From assembly GCA_029204225.1 (NCBI GenBank), contig CM055101.1, forward strand, positions 38,731,374 through 38,795,373: a stretch of DNA of 64,000 nucleotides, in the 5' to 3' direction. The position numbers were made by a program, and so were the translations under genes. The stretch comes from Diphasiastrum complanatum (lineage: Eukaryota > Streptophyta > Lycopodiopsida > Lycopodiales > Lycopodiaceae). The notes below the pieces were generated by a model. That model was given only the letters and a program-made list of their open reading frames with translations, ran no database searches and was not told where the DNA came from. This document shows, piece after piece, positions 52,433 through 62,230 of this stretch; the first letter of the stretch is position 1; the number at the start of each line of letters is the position of its first letter.

Positions 52433-55401
52433 GAAAGAAAGCTTTATTAATCTCTTTTCCATGCCAAAAGGCATATAAGACCAAATGGAGTACATGCCAA
52501 GTATGTGAAAACCATGGGAGCGTATATAAACGTCTCCAAGAAAAAACTATGCATAAAAGAGAAATGAGCAACATAACTATAAACTACAAATTGCCAACTG
52601 TCCATATAGCTGCCAGGAGTAGAGTAATATCATGTAGTGTTGTTGCTAAAGAAAGATGTGATACGAGCTGCAACATGAGGTAACGTGGACCGTCGTTGAC
52701 GTCGTCTAGTGTGCTCTCATAACATGGCGTGAAGTGCGAACTGCAGCATGACTATGAGTGATACAATGTCTCTGACATCGGTGAGATGGTATGTCGTCAT
52801 CGTCATCAGACCGTGTCCGTCTCCTAGTGAAGAAAGACGTAATCTGAGCCTGAGAGCTAGGATGTGGTTGGTGAGCTAACTGGTACATATCCTGGCGCAG
52901 CAAGACCATCTCTCGTAGCATAAGTGCAACACAGCGAGAGTCCTCATATCCAATCACTGCTCTGAGTGTAGTAGGCATGTCATGGAATAAACAGTGATAC
53001 CTCCCTCTCATCTCATAATGTTGACAGATCCCCTGCTCCAGAGGATCTGTTGGCTGCTCTTCTTGCATCTGATGTTTTCAATAATGGTTCTGCCTGTTAT
53101 CAGGCTCCTTGGGCATTTCTGGGACACTCGGATTGGTCACTCTTGCACTGAAAGCATATGCATAAACGACCACAATCAGTCAATCATGCATGCCAAAACG
53201 TTCAACCATAAAATCAGCATGCAGAACCGTTGAACAGTGATTGAAATCCTACTCTACTGCTGCAAAAACGAGTTTGAATCAGATCCTAACATTGAAACTA
53301 AGCTACAGCTGCATTAATCCACAATACAAGAAACAAGAAACTAATCTAATAGCATTTTAACAGTCCAAGGATCAAGAAACACTCATTTCTTGATTCTTGG
53401 ACAGCCCAAGAACATCAAGAACTGAGTTGTAAGAAGATATGCAAGATTTACATCACAAACCCAGTCTATTTAGTTTACCTAAATCTGATTCCTACGTTAA
53501 TCCACAAGAAAACAGGAAAACTAATCCACTCTACTATCCACAACCACACACAAAGGATGGAAAAGCAAGATCATGAATGCATCACTCAAGAAACAAGCAT
53601 GATCAAGGAGCTCAAAGGATGCACCAAAACTCGGGGAGGCTCTTCTCATTTGGACATGGAGTAGATGCAATACACAAAAAGCTCCTCTTCTCAAAGAGGG
53701 AGTCTCTTAAATAAGCAAGAGAGCTCCTTAGGTGGCATCCTAGTGGCATTTCCACATTTCACAAATTACGAGTGGAATAATGCTCTCCACTAGAGGTCAC
53801 CATCAAAAAGTGGCTCACTCTACTTTCTTTAAGAGGGGTCTACTTGCATTTATTACTTTGCCTAGAAATACTAGTTCCTAACATGGTCATTCCATCTTCC
53901 AGGATTCACCATGAGGCTTACACAGTTCTTGCTTGTCATTACTAACTATTATTCCTCGGCTCTCAATCTTCGTTAGTCTCGCCTTCTCAGAGACCTACTC
54001 GGTCTAAGGTGAGAGGTGCTCTTGGGTAGCTCCGGCCGAGTATCTTGGGGATTCGTCAGAGTCAGCCAACACATAATATATGGGGCATCTAAAGATGAAG
54101 TGCTCCTCGGACTCTATCTCATGTAGGGGACATAGTAGTCATAGTCTCTCCTCTCGTGGTGTACCTTGGAATCTGCCCGTCCCAATAGCCGTGTCCCAAA
54201 GTGAAACGGAGACCGTGTGATAGTCCAGAGGACAAATAGCGAGGTAAAACTGGAAGACCAGTGGCATCCTGCTCTAAAAAGTGAGTCCGATAGTAATTAG
54301 GCTTAACCCCCAGCTGGTGTCGCCAAGTACGGTCGAAATATGCTCTGTATAAAAAACGTCTAATGTACTAGTGTGTAGCCAAGGGGAGATCAGTGATAGT
54401 GATACCAAATGCGACTATGAGGAAGTGTGATGCCTAAGAGAACCATGATAGCCGGTATCCCTGAGTCTAAAGGTGATGAGAGGACATGAGTGCAAGCCGC
54501 GTATATCGATGCTCTGTATCAGAAAGTGCCTGAACTCCCTGGATGTATGTGATAAGCTGGAAGGCTGCCTCAATCTGAATAGGGGGGGTGGCAAACTCTG
54601 CAAGGATGATCTCATGTGGAACCGAGGGCTTCGCTCAAATCATGCGAGCTAACATGGTGGTCTGTAAGCGTGAAATGTTGGACCAGTGTGAAGGTGATAG
54701 TCCTGTACACCATATCTCTGCTGCATACAAGGCCGAAGGTTTAACGATGGTGTCAAACAGTCTGCCCTTACTCGGGGCATCCCGAATAGACTTACGGAAG
54801 CAAAATCTCTCCAGCTAGACCCAGGTAAGTGTAGGAAGACCTCTAGGGACTGTCCATCAAGGGTAAGCTCCTGACGCTGCATGAAGGCCCGAGAGGTTAT
54901 GAAGACCATAACTTTGGTCTTCGAGAGGTGTGTAAGCAATCCAACTGTCTTTGTAATCCCTCTCTAGTACGGGAGACTAATACCACATCATTCGCATAGA
55001 GAAGGATGGCAATCAGAATGTCCCCAAGCCGACAACCGTCCCCATCACACTGAGAAATGACCTGCTCTAGCTCGTCAATATATAATCCAAAGATGAGAGA
55101 GAGCATCCCTGCTTAACCCCAATAGTGCTCCAGATCTGCTCAGATATGCCACTACCATGACCAAAGCAGCCCAAGACTCTCTCATAGAGAGCCATAACGG
55201 CTAGAATAATATCTGTAGAGAACCCCATATCACGGAGTCTCTGGATAAGTAAGGAGCGTGGGACAAAATCAAAGGCTTTTCTAAAGTCCACAAAACAACA
55301 GTAGGCCTTTTCTCTCCTGTGTCTAGCTTCCTCAATAAGGGCTCGAAGTGTGAATATGTGATCTGTAGTGGAGTAATGAGTGCAAAACCCTGCCTGACCC
55401 A
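52433..55401 (-). pseudogene. LINE (copy 5), 3' half with solo LTR inside
   Basis: Minus-strand LINE with GAAAGAAAG-CTTTATTAA tail at 52,433. The ORF2 tail is at 53,018-52,706 (RGRYHCLFHDMPTTLRAV, QAQITSFFTRRRTRSDDDDD). After a solo LTR (53,019-54,071) the finger resumes (EEHFIFRCP near 54,095). RT follows, with [12 protein letters not shown] near 55,290, GVKQGCSLS near 55,110 and LLYANDVVLVSR near 54,990, where the YADD box has become YAND. The copia element at 55,402 interrupts it; LINE sequence resumes at 60,999. Confidence 0.88.
53019..54071 (-). mobile_element. Solo LTR, 1,053 bp, with 5-bp target duplication
   Basis: Bounded by TGTTGACAG and GCCAACA on the plus strand. CATAA occurs on each side (53,014-53,018 and 54,072-54,076), and removing the insert with one CATAA restores the LINE frame across RCP-IYY/HYEMRGRYHC. 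No internal region is present. Orientation is tentatively minus because TTATTTAAGAG (near 53,705, reverse) could be a TATA region. Confidence 0.82.
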
Positions 55402-55810
55402 TGTAGGAAAGCAAGAGTCAAGTCACCAAGATCTAGTTATCAATCAATCTCCACAAGAAACAAGAGAGAAGAGGCTGGGCGCCCAACTCTAAGAGAGAGA
55501 GAGAGAAAACAGCAACAAGAGCAATGGAGAGCAATGCTTAGCCAAACTGAAAAATGTGACACAATAAGCCAATATGTACTCTACCTACTTACTGACTATA
55601 GGGCACCCCCAAAAGTCAAGATAGGGCCCCTAAACCAAATTAGACCTCTAAGGACCCACGAGTCAGTACATGACCAAAATTGGGTCCAACTGAACTTAAG
55701 ACAAACTTAAGATGGCCTAAATAACTAAATACCCATGGTTACACAAATCTTGATCCTTTGGGTCTAAGTAACCTATGGATTACCTTTAGCATAGTCATTT
55801 ATTTCTAACA
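55402..55810 (-). repeat. 3' LTR of the copia element
   Basis: 409 bp, TGTAGGAAAG...TTTCTAACA on the plus strand. It holds a short AG run near 55,493-55,508. It is followed at 55,811 by CCCTCCTT, the reverse complement of the polypurine tract AAGGAGGG. Nearly identical to the LTR ending at 60,993 apart from AG-tract length and the MITE. Confidence 0.92.
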
Positions 55811-55847
55811 CCCTCCTTAAATGACAATGCAAAAACTGAAATCTTCA

Positions 55848-57248
55848 CTATGTAATAAAACCACCACGTGGTATTAAATTTAAAGCTTTGCATAAAGCTT
55901 CAAATCTGACTCTAGGCAACGCCTTAGTGAAGAGGTCTGCAATATTATCCTTTGTAGGACAATACTCAAGTAAAATGTCGCCATCATGAAGTCTCTCCCG
56001 AACAAAGTGATAATGGATCTCGATGTGCTTCGTCCTCGCATGAAAAACAAGATTCCGTGCAATGGAAATAGCACTTTGACTGTCACTCAATATAAGAGTG
56101 GCTGAGGGCTCGCCAAACTTCATGTCAACAAGTAGTCTTCTCAGCCATAAACACTCACAACAGTGGGCTGCTTTTTACTTGACCACGAAATTGCAGAATT
56201 TCCATAGAAAAAGCAATGTCCACTTGTAGAGCATCTAGTGACTTGATCTCCACCCCAATCCGAGTCACTAAAACCAACCAAACATGCATCATCACAAGCA
56301 GGAAAAACCAGTCCATGACTTCTTGTTCCTTGAAGATATCAAAAGATCCTCTTCAATGCTTTCCAATGTGATGTCATCGGGGCATGCATGAATTGACTCA
56401 TGCGTGAGACACTATAAGCAATGTCCGGTCTTGAATTACATAGGTAAATGAGACAGCCAATAGCTTGACAATATGAAGTAGTATCAAATGATTCACCATC
56501 ACCTTCTACTTAATTTCAGGCCTGTCTCCATAGGTGTAGCAACCGGCTTGCAATCTTCTATCTTGAACCGCTTCAAAATCTGCCCAATGTAGCGTTCTTG
56601 AGAGATGAAAATTCCAGCCCCTTCTTGTACAAATTCAAGACCAAGATAAAAATGCAATAGGCCTAAATCTGAGGTTTCAAAAACCATACCAAGATCAAGT
56701 ACGGCATCAATCTGCTGCTCATTACTTCCTGTAATAATAATATCATCAACATAAAGCAAAATAATGGTGATATAATCTAAAGTATGCTTGACATAAAAAG
56801 TAGATTCGCTAAGACTATTTGTAAACCCTCGATTACAAAAGTAGGCATGTATCTTTTGATATCACATCCTCGGAGCTTGCTTCAGTCCATAAAGTGCCTT
56901 CTTGAAAAGACAAACTTTATCTCCTTGGCCTTCAACCAAAAAACCAGCAGGTTGTTGAAGGTACACTTCCTCATTGAAATCACCATTGAGGAATGTTGTC
57001 TTTATGTCAAGTTGCCGCAAACGCCAACCAAAATGGACAACCAAAGAGGTTACTACCCTCACGGTAGTCATCCGAGCAGTAGGAGAAAAAGTCTCCTCAT
57101 AATCAGTCCCCTTTTGCTCCCTTTTGCTGAGCATAGCCTTTGGCAACCAGCCTTGCCTTGTACCTTTCAATGGTACCATCTGCCTTGTACTTGATTTTGT
57201 ATACCCATTTAGAACCAATTGCCTTCTTCCCATGAGGAAGATCAACAA
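55848..57248 (-). pseudogene. copia RT and RNase H, frameshifted
   Basis: RT begins in the KWVYKIKYKADGTIERYKAR block at about 57,205. It continues from 57,120 (DYEETFSPTARMTTVR, LRQLDIKTTFLNGDFNEEVY, KALYGLKQAPRM), then from 56,780 (LLYVDDIIITGSN, TSDLGLLHFYLGLEF). RNase H is at about 56,180-55,848 (LILSDSQSAISIARN, KHIEIHYHFVRE, DLFTKAL). The YVDD active site is intact but lies in a different frame from its upstream part. The stop after LIPRGGFIT precedes the polypurine tract by about 30 bp. Confidence 0.92.
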
Positions 57249-58302
57249 GAACCCAAATCTGGTTCTTCATAAGTGAGTCATACTCATCTTGCATCGCATC
57301 CTCCCAACATTTTACTCCCTTGGCCTGCTCATAAAAATCAGGTTCTTCCGCAATATCTCCATGAAATGTAAGAGCAAAATCTGAAAAATCAGCATAGTCC
57401 ACTGATTTTGTAGAGGCACGTGTCTTTCCATCATAAAATGAACTTACTTTGCTGTCTCGCAAAGTCGACAACAGCCACCGTGGGACTGTTTTAGGCTGTC
57501 CAACAGCCATGTCTCTTCTTACAATTTGCTGTCCAAGATCTTCTGACACCGCACTTGGCTGTCCAAGATCTTCCAAAACTGGTCCTTGCTGTCCAACAGT
57601 TCCTACAGGCTGATTTTGAGCAACAACGGGCGGTTTTAGATGAACATTAAGCTCTAAACTTGATGAGGTGTTGGGTAGGTCGAAACTGGTTGATTGCTGC
57701 CCCTTATCTCTAGCAATAGAAGATGGTACCAAATCTGGAAAAACTTCAACATTCACACTATGTGGGCTGTCCCCCTTCAAGATATGAGTTGGGGCCACAT
57801 CTAATGAATTTTTTCCATCAAAATGCACATCACGACTAACAATAATCTTGTTAGTGCTCAAATTAAATAGCCTATAGCCTTTGCTTTCATTACTATAGCC
57901 AACAAAAATGCATTTAACTCCTTTATCCTCAAGCTTTGTACGAAGTTTATCCAGAACAAAAGCATAAGCCGTACAACCAAAAATGCGAAAGTGAGAGATT
58001 GTAGGCTTCTTTCCATACCGAACTTCATAAGGAGTTAATACTTTCAATGCTTTAGTAGGACAACGATTGCTTATGTATGCTGTCATTATAACCGCTTCAG
58101 CCCAAAACTTGTGAGGCAGCCCCTTTGCTTTGAGCATGCAACCCCCCGTCTCCATAAGTGTGCGATTCTTTCGCTCGGCAACACCATTTTGTTGAGGTGT
58201 ATAGGGAGTTGTCATTTGATGTAAAATTCCCTTTTCTCGAAGAAATGCACCGAACGTATTCTTAATGTATTCCCCTCCTCGATCGGTGCGTAGGGTCTCC
58301 AA
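57103..58302 (-). CDS. copia integrase and hinge, 399-codon frame
   Basis: Longest intact pol frame. It starts just before the second catalytic Asp (METLRTDRGGEYIKNTFG) and has the catalytic Glu region (TPYTPQQNGVAERKNRTLME). The FWAEAV, FGCTAYAF, CIFVGYSNESKGYR and IVSRDVHF blocks follow, then a Ser/Gln-rich hinge and the first residues of RT. It ends at QQKGAKGD because a 10-bp unit, AGCAAAAGGG, is duplicated near 57,110-57,129; with a single unit the frame would run into RT. The first catalytic Asp is upstream in another frame (58,572-58,360). Confidence 0.92.
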   Translation of the reverse strand: METLRTDRGGEYIKNTFGAFLREKGILHQMTTPYTPQQNGVAERKNRTLMETGGCMLKAKGLPHKFWAEAVIMTAYISNRCPTKALKVLTPYEVRYGKKPTISHFRIFGCTAYAFVLDKLRTKLEDKGVKCIFVGYSNESKGYRLFNLSTNKIIVSRDVHFDGKNSLDVAPTHILKGDSPHSVNVEVFPDLVPSSIARDKGQQSTSFDLPNTSSSLELNVHLKPPVVAQNQPVGTVGQQGPVLEDLGQPSAVSEDLGQQIVRRDMAVGQPKTVPRWLLSTLRDSKVSSFYDGKTRASTKSVDYADFSDFALTFHGDIAEEPDFYEQAKGVKCWEDAMQDEYDSLMKNQIWVLVDLPHGKKAIGSKWVYKIKYKADGTIERYKARLVAKGYAQQKGAKGD

Positions 58303-58359
58303 ACTGATTTTCCACCATTGCTAGAAAATCTTTGAAACGTTGAAAAACTTTCGATTTAG

Positions 58360-59493
58360 CTAAAAGTCATCAATAAAAGTCACAAAGTAGATGCACTTTC
58401 CAATGGATTCGGTCCTCATTGGAACACAAACATCACTATGAACCAAATCAAATTTATCAAGAACCCTTATGGTTCCATCAATTGGAAAAGCTTTCCTTTG
58501 AAACTTTCCAAGTATGCACCCCTCGCATACATGCCCTTCCGACTGCTCATTAGTAAGAATGTCTTCTACCATATTAAATGTCTCATAGTCTTGGTTGAAG
58601 AGATCACCACTAGCTTCAAGCTCTTCTCCAAAGTAGCAAGTGAAGCACTAGTATCAATTCCTTTGAGTGTTGACATCTTGACCTCCAATGGGCTTTTGCT
58701 CATCCTTGAAAGGAGGCTTCCCCTTTCCTTTTGACTTGCCTTTGCCCTTGCCTTTTGTGAAGAAAGCTTGATCCTGTTGGGTGTCACCCGCAAAAATTTT
58801 GCCTCGTTTGCTCCTCTTGAAGAAGCAGCCCAACAAGTTCATCAAAGGAGAGTTGATGTCCCCTAAGAGAGATACTCAAAGATCAAACAAATGGAAGATA
58901 AGAGGAAGGTAATGAGTTGAGAGTAATGGAAACAAATTGAGCATCCTCAATTATCTCATCAATATTGAGAAGCTCCTCACAAAGATCCTTGATCTTCGTC
59001 AAGCGATTGGTCACTTGATCCCCTTCTTGCATCTTCAACAAAGAAAGTTGATTTCTGAGATATACTACTCTTGCTGGATTTTTGACTCTATACATAACAT
59101 AGTATAGAGTGTATCCCACGCACTTTTAGATGTCTTACAAGACCTAATACGAGGTAAGATAGATCTTTTCACAGCAAGAGCAACCATAGAATGTGCTTGT
59201 GCATCCCTTCTATCCCACTTCTTTTGTTCTTCCGAAGATGTAAAAGATGATGATAATGATGATCCACGAGGCGTAGGAGGTGCCAAAGACGGAGGTCTTT
59301 CCTCATCACCAATGACCAAACCCCACAGCCCTTTCGCTATGAGAAGATTCTTCATCATGTAACTCCACAAGGAGTAGTTTGTGTCATCTAACCGATCTTC
59401 ACAAAACAAAGAACTGATAGCTTCCGATTCTTTAGCCATTACCTCCAACAGAATTTCAGCTTGTAATAGGTAGGAAAGAGAGCCTTTCCACAA
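58360..59493 (-). pseudogene. copia gag and pre-integrase, internally deleted
   Basis: Gag opens at about 59,440 (DRLDDTNYSLWSYMMKNLLI, GLWGLVIGDEERP) and continues in another frame (LLKMQEGDQVTNRLTKIKDL, LCEELLNIDEIIEDA). A Lys/Gly-rich segment (KGKGKGKSKGKGK, 58,770-58,720) follows, then after a stop the pre-integrase block (GHVCEGCILGKFQRKAFPID, DLVHSDVCVP, FVTFIDDF). I see neither a CX2CX4HX4C knuckle nor a protease DSG motif between gag and pre-integrase, so that interval seems deleted. Confidence 0.82.
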
Positions 59494-60140
59494 CCAAATC
59501 TACTCAAAAAATTTGCAACAAACAAAGAGCTGAAAGTAGGAGCACAAGATGTCTTTCAATTTGCAACCAAAGTGCCCAAAAGATAATGGATAGATGGCTG
59601 TCTTTCTGCACAAAAAAACCAGCTTCTTGGAAATTAGGTTAGCTTCGATTGAAGCCTACACCGAAACCCAATTAAGAAGCCAAATAGTGTGATCAACACA
59701 CACTCCAATAGGGCTGTTGAAAGCGCCCTACTGCTTGCTGAGAATCTGCAAATTTCCAGTCACAAGTTGACCTAACCCTGAATAGGGTTTGCTGAATTTT
59801 GGGCGCCCTCCTACACAAATGCAAACCTCAAAACAAAAACAGCAAGATAAGGAGACACCACAACCAAAAATTAGTAGCAGATTTCTGAGCGCCCTCCTCC
59901 AAACAAAACTTGCTGAAAACTGGTTGCATAAAAATCAGATTTGAGATTCTGATTTTTGGGTGTCACAAATTGCTCCTCCAAGATCTTTGATGGGCGCCCT
60001 CCTTCAACCTGAAAAGAGACATTAAGCTGATCCAAACTCCACTTGGAAAGATCAGCAGTATGCTGAAATTTTAGAACAAAAAGTAGAGAAGCTCCTCTTC
60101 TGGTAGGGCGCCAGCATACAAGCTTGTTGCAGATCCGGTA

Positions 60141-60152
60141 GCTCTGATACCA
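60141..60152 (-). other. Primer-binding site of the copia element
   Basis: GCTCTGATACCA, reverse complement of TGGTATCAGAGC, abuts the 5' LTR with no spacer. Confidence 0.93.
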
Positions 60153-60633
60153 TGTAGGAAAGCAAGAGTCAAGCATAGAACCCACGTGGGTTCTGGGAAC
60201 CGTGGAAGGAAATGTAAAAAAATAATTAATTAATTTTCCTAAATTTCCCCCCAAAACCCCTCAAAGCTAGTTTTTGTCCCTCTCTCTCTCTCTGTCTCCC
60301 TCTCTCTTATCAATTTGGGAGATTAAATCATTTGAAGTAAATAATCTAAGTAGGGAGAATCTGCCTTTTCTAAAAAAAAATTGGCATTTTTTTAGCATTT
60401 TTTTGGGCTATTTTTGGGGGCTGGGACAAAAAACAAATTAATTAATTAATTATTCAGTGCGGTTCACCACGGTTCTGGACAAAAAATTTAAAGAACCGTA
60501 CGGTTCACTGTACGGTTCTCAGAACCGTGGTGAACCGTTAACAGTTCATTGATTCTATGGAGTCAAGTCACCAAGATCTAGTTATCAATCAATCTCCACA
60601 AGAAACAAGAGAGAAGAGGCTGGGCGCCCAACT

Positions 60634-60689
<56 letters not shown>

Positions 60690-60993
60690 AAACAGCAACA
60701 AGAGCAATGGAGAGCAATGCTTAGCCAAACTGAAAAATGTGACACAATAAGCCAATATGTACTCTACCTACTTACTAACTCTAGGGCACCCCCAAAAGTC
60801 AAGATAGGGCCCCTAAACCAAATTAGACCTCTAAGGACCCACGAGTCAGTACATGACCAAAATTGGGTCCAACTGAACTTAAAACAAACTTAAGATGGCC
60901 TAAGTAACTAAATACCCATGGTTACACAAATCTTGACCTTTTGGGTCAAAGTAACCTATGGATTAACTTTAGCATAGTCATTTATTTCTAACA
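60153..60993 (-). repeat. 5' LTR of the copia element, interrupted by a MITE
   Basis: Starts TGTAGGAAAGCAAGAGTCAAG and, after the 386-bp insert and its duplicated 8 bp, continues exactly as the 3' LTR. The AG tract here is about 52 bp (60,636-60,687) against about 18 bp in the other LTR, which accounts for nearly all the remaining length difference. Confidence 0.93.
60174..60559. mobile_element. hAT-type MITE, 386 bp, with 8-bp target duplication
   Basis: Inserted in the copia 5' LTR; the other LTR provides the empty site. GAGTCAAG is duplicated (60,166-60,173 and 60,560-60,567). Ends are CATAGAAC and GATTCTATG, a short imperfect inverted repeat. A perfect 16-bp palindrome GAACCCACGTGGGTTC lies at 60,178-60,193. 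An 18-bp inverted repeat (CGGTTCACCACGGTTCTG at 60,460 and its complement at 60,520) surrounds a second palindrome GAACCGTACGGTTC. No coding sequence. Confidence 0.9.
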
Positions 60994-60998
60994 ACCCA

Positions 60999-61833
60999 AA
61001 GCATGTAATCTCCTGGACTCTGCCTCTGAGCTAACTGCAGACTGGAGGATGGTGCCACATAGTTTCGCAAGAACGTGTCCAATCATAATAGTGCGGTAAT
61101 TACCAAGTACCATGGGGTCACCATTTTTGTGGATAGGGTGTATGATGTTGGTGCACCAAGAGGATGGTATATCTAGCAGACAACACCATATCTAATATAG
61201 CATTTTCAGTATACAGGCTAAGCCAAAATAATCAAAACCCAGGATCATTGCATTGGAAGTTGGCAAAAAGAGTACTACAATATCTCCAGGAAACGAAAGA
61301 CTATGGACTGTGTTATTTGAAGGAAGCTAGATTTCACATCGAATCTTACAGTGATGCAAGCTAGGCATCCATGAAGGATGATAGCAAAAGTATTTCAGGA
61401 GGTTGTACTCTAGCATCTGGCACAACCATACTCTGGATAAGCAAGAAGCAAACAGCAGTAGCTCAATCTTCCTGCGAAGCAGGATATATAGCAGCAGCCA
61501 AGATGGCAAACGAGTCAACAACAGCGTGGTTAGGGAGAGTGGATAGTGTAGGGGCAAGGGTATCGGAGGCGTGAATCAGTAGCTCAGATTCAAGGTCTTC
61601 AATGTCCCCGGTGCGGTGGGTTTTCAGCTTTTGATTGCTGCCCGAACCAAGTCAGGGGTGAAAAAGGTGAAGTCTGAAGGTCGAGGAGAGATGGAGATGG
61701 GCGTATCAGTGGGTATAGTGTAAAGCTGGGTAGCATAGTCGGTCCAGATATGTAAATCGTCTAGAAGAGGGGGTGGGGCACAAGGGATAAACTCACGCCA
61801 AAAGGCACCTGAGGAGGAACTGAGAAGGAGGTT
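60999..61833 (-). pseudogene. LINE copy 5 continued (RT start and linker)
   Basis: Resumes directly after the copia element: 60,999-61,166 corresponds to the RT N-terminal region of the LINE at 22,560-22,740. A foreign copia segment follows, then 61,521-61,833 corresponds to 22,755-23,070 of that LINE ([37 protein letters not shown]). Numerous substitutions and stops are present. Confidence 0.85.
61167..61520 (+). pseudogene. Stray Ty1/copia RNase H segment inside the LINE
   Basis: About 350 bp, opposite in strand to the LINE. It encodes the RT end and RNase H (VYLADNTISNIAFSVYRLSQ, HWKLAKRVLQYLQETKDYGL, IESYSDAS, then SISGGCTLASGTTILWISKK and QTAVAQSSCEAGYIAAAKMA) with one stop at 61,363. 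No LTR, polypurine tract or clear target duplication flanks it, and about 10 bp of LINE are missing at the join. It looks like a patch of copia sequence, not a normal insertion. Confidence 0.85.
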
Positions 61834-61859
61834 CACAAGACAGTTTCGTTCAAAGTCAT

Positions 61860-62217
61860 TGTTACGAGCTCGTGAACAGTGCCAAACCCTAGAGAACACA
61901 GATAGGTCAGATACCACAGTCAGGGTCGTGTCCAGCGTACACGACCAACAGGGCAAGACAGTGTGAGTAGTGTGCCCCAGCACGGTCCATAGCCATGGCG
62001 GTCCTAACACAGTCTAGGGACCCTCTCAGCAGGACAAGGCCCCCAGTTGGGTCCCGACGTGCAGTCAGCCACGTCAGTGCCACGTGGCCGACACTTGGCA
62101 GTTGCATGCTACCAGTCCTCACACTAGGCTAGGAGGGGCTTACTCTATATCAGGGAGTAGGCAAGGTTGGGTGGATCAGTTAGTGTTTGCCCTACTGTGG
62201 TGTTAGGATCTATTACA
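61860..62217 (+). repeat. 5' LTR of a Ty3/gypsy-type element
   Basis: 358 bp starting TGTTACGAGC and ending CTATTACA, one base before a primer-binding site. It is GC-rich, and CTCTATATCAGG near 62,142 is a likely TATA region. It interrupts the LINE, which resumes near 63,540. No matching 3' LTR is in the window. Confidence 0.78.
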
Positions 62218-62218
62218 C

Positions 62219-62230
62219 TGGTATCAGAGC
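62219..62230 (+). other. Primer-binding site (initiator Met tRNA)
   Basis: TGGTATCAGAGC, exact, following LTR end ...TTACA plus one C. Confidence 0.88.

Larger units (their letters stand above)
55402..60993 (-). mobile_element. Ty1/copia element, both LTRs present, inactive
   Basis: Structurally complete insertion in a LINE with target duplication ACCCA (55,397-55,401 and 60,994-60,998). LTRs on the plus strand begin TGTAGGAAAGC and end TTTCTAACA. Gag and pol lie between on the minus strand. Joining the flanks restores LINE coding (LHALG-QAGFCTHY). Multiple frameshifts and internal losses make it inactive, while the LTRs remain similar. A MITE sits in the 5' LTR. Confidence 0.95.
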
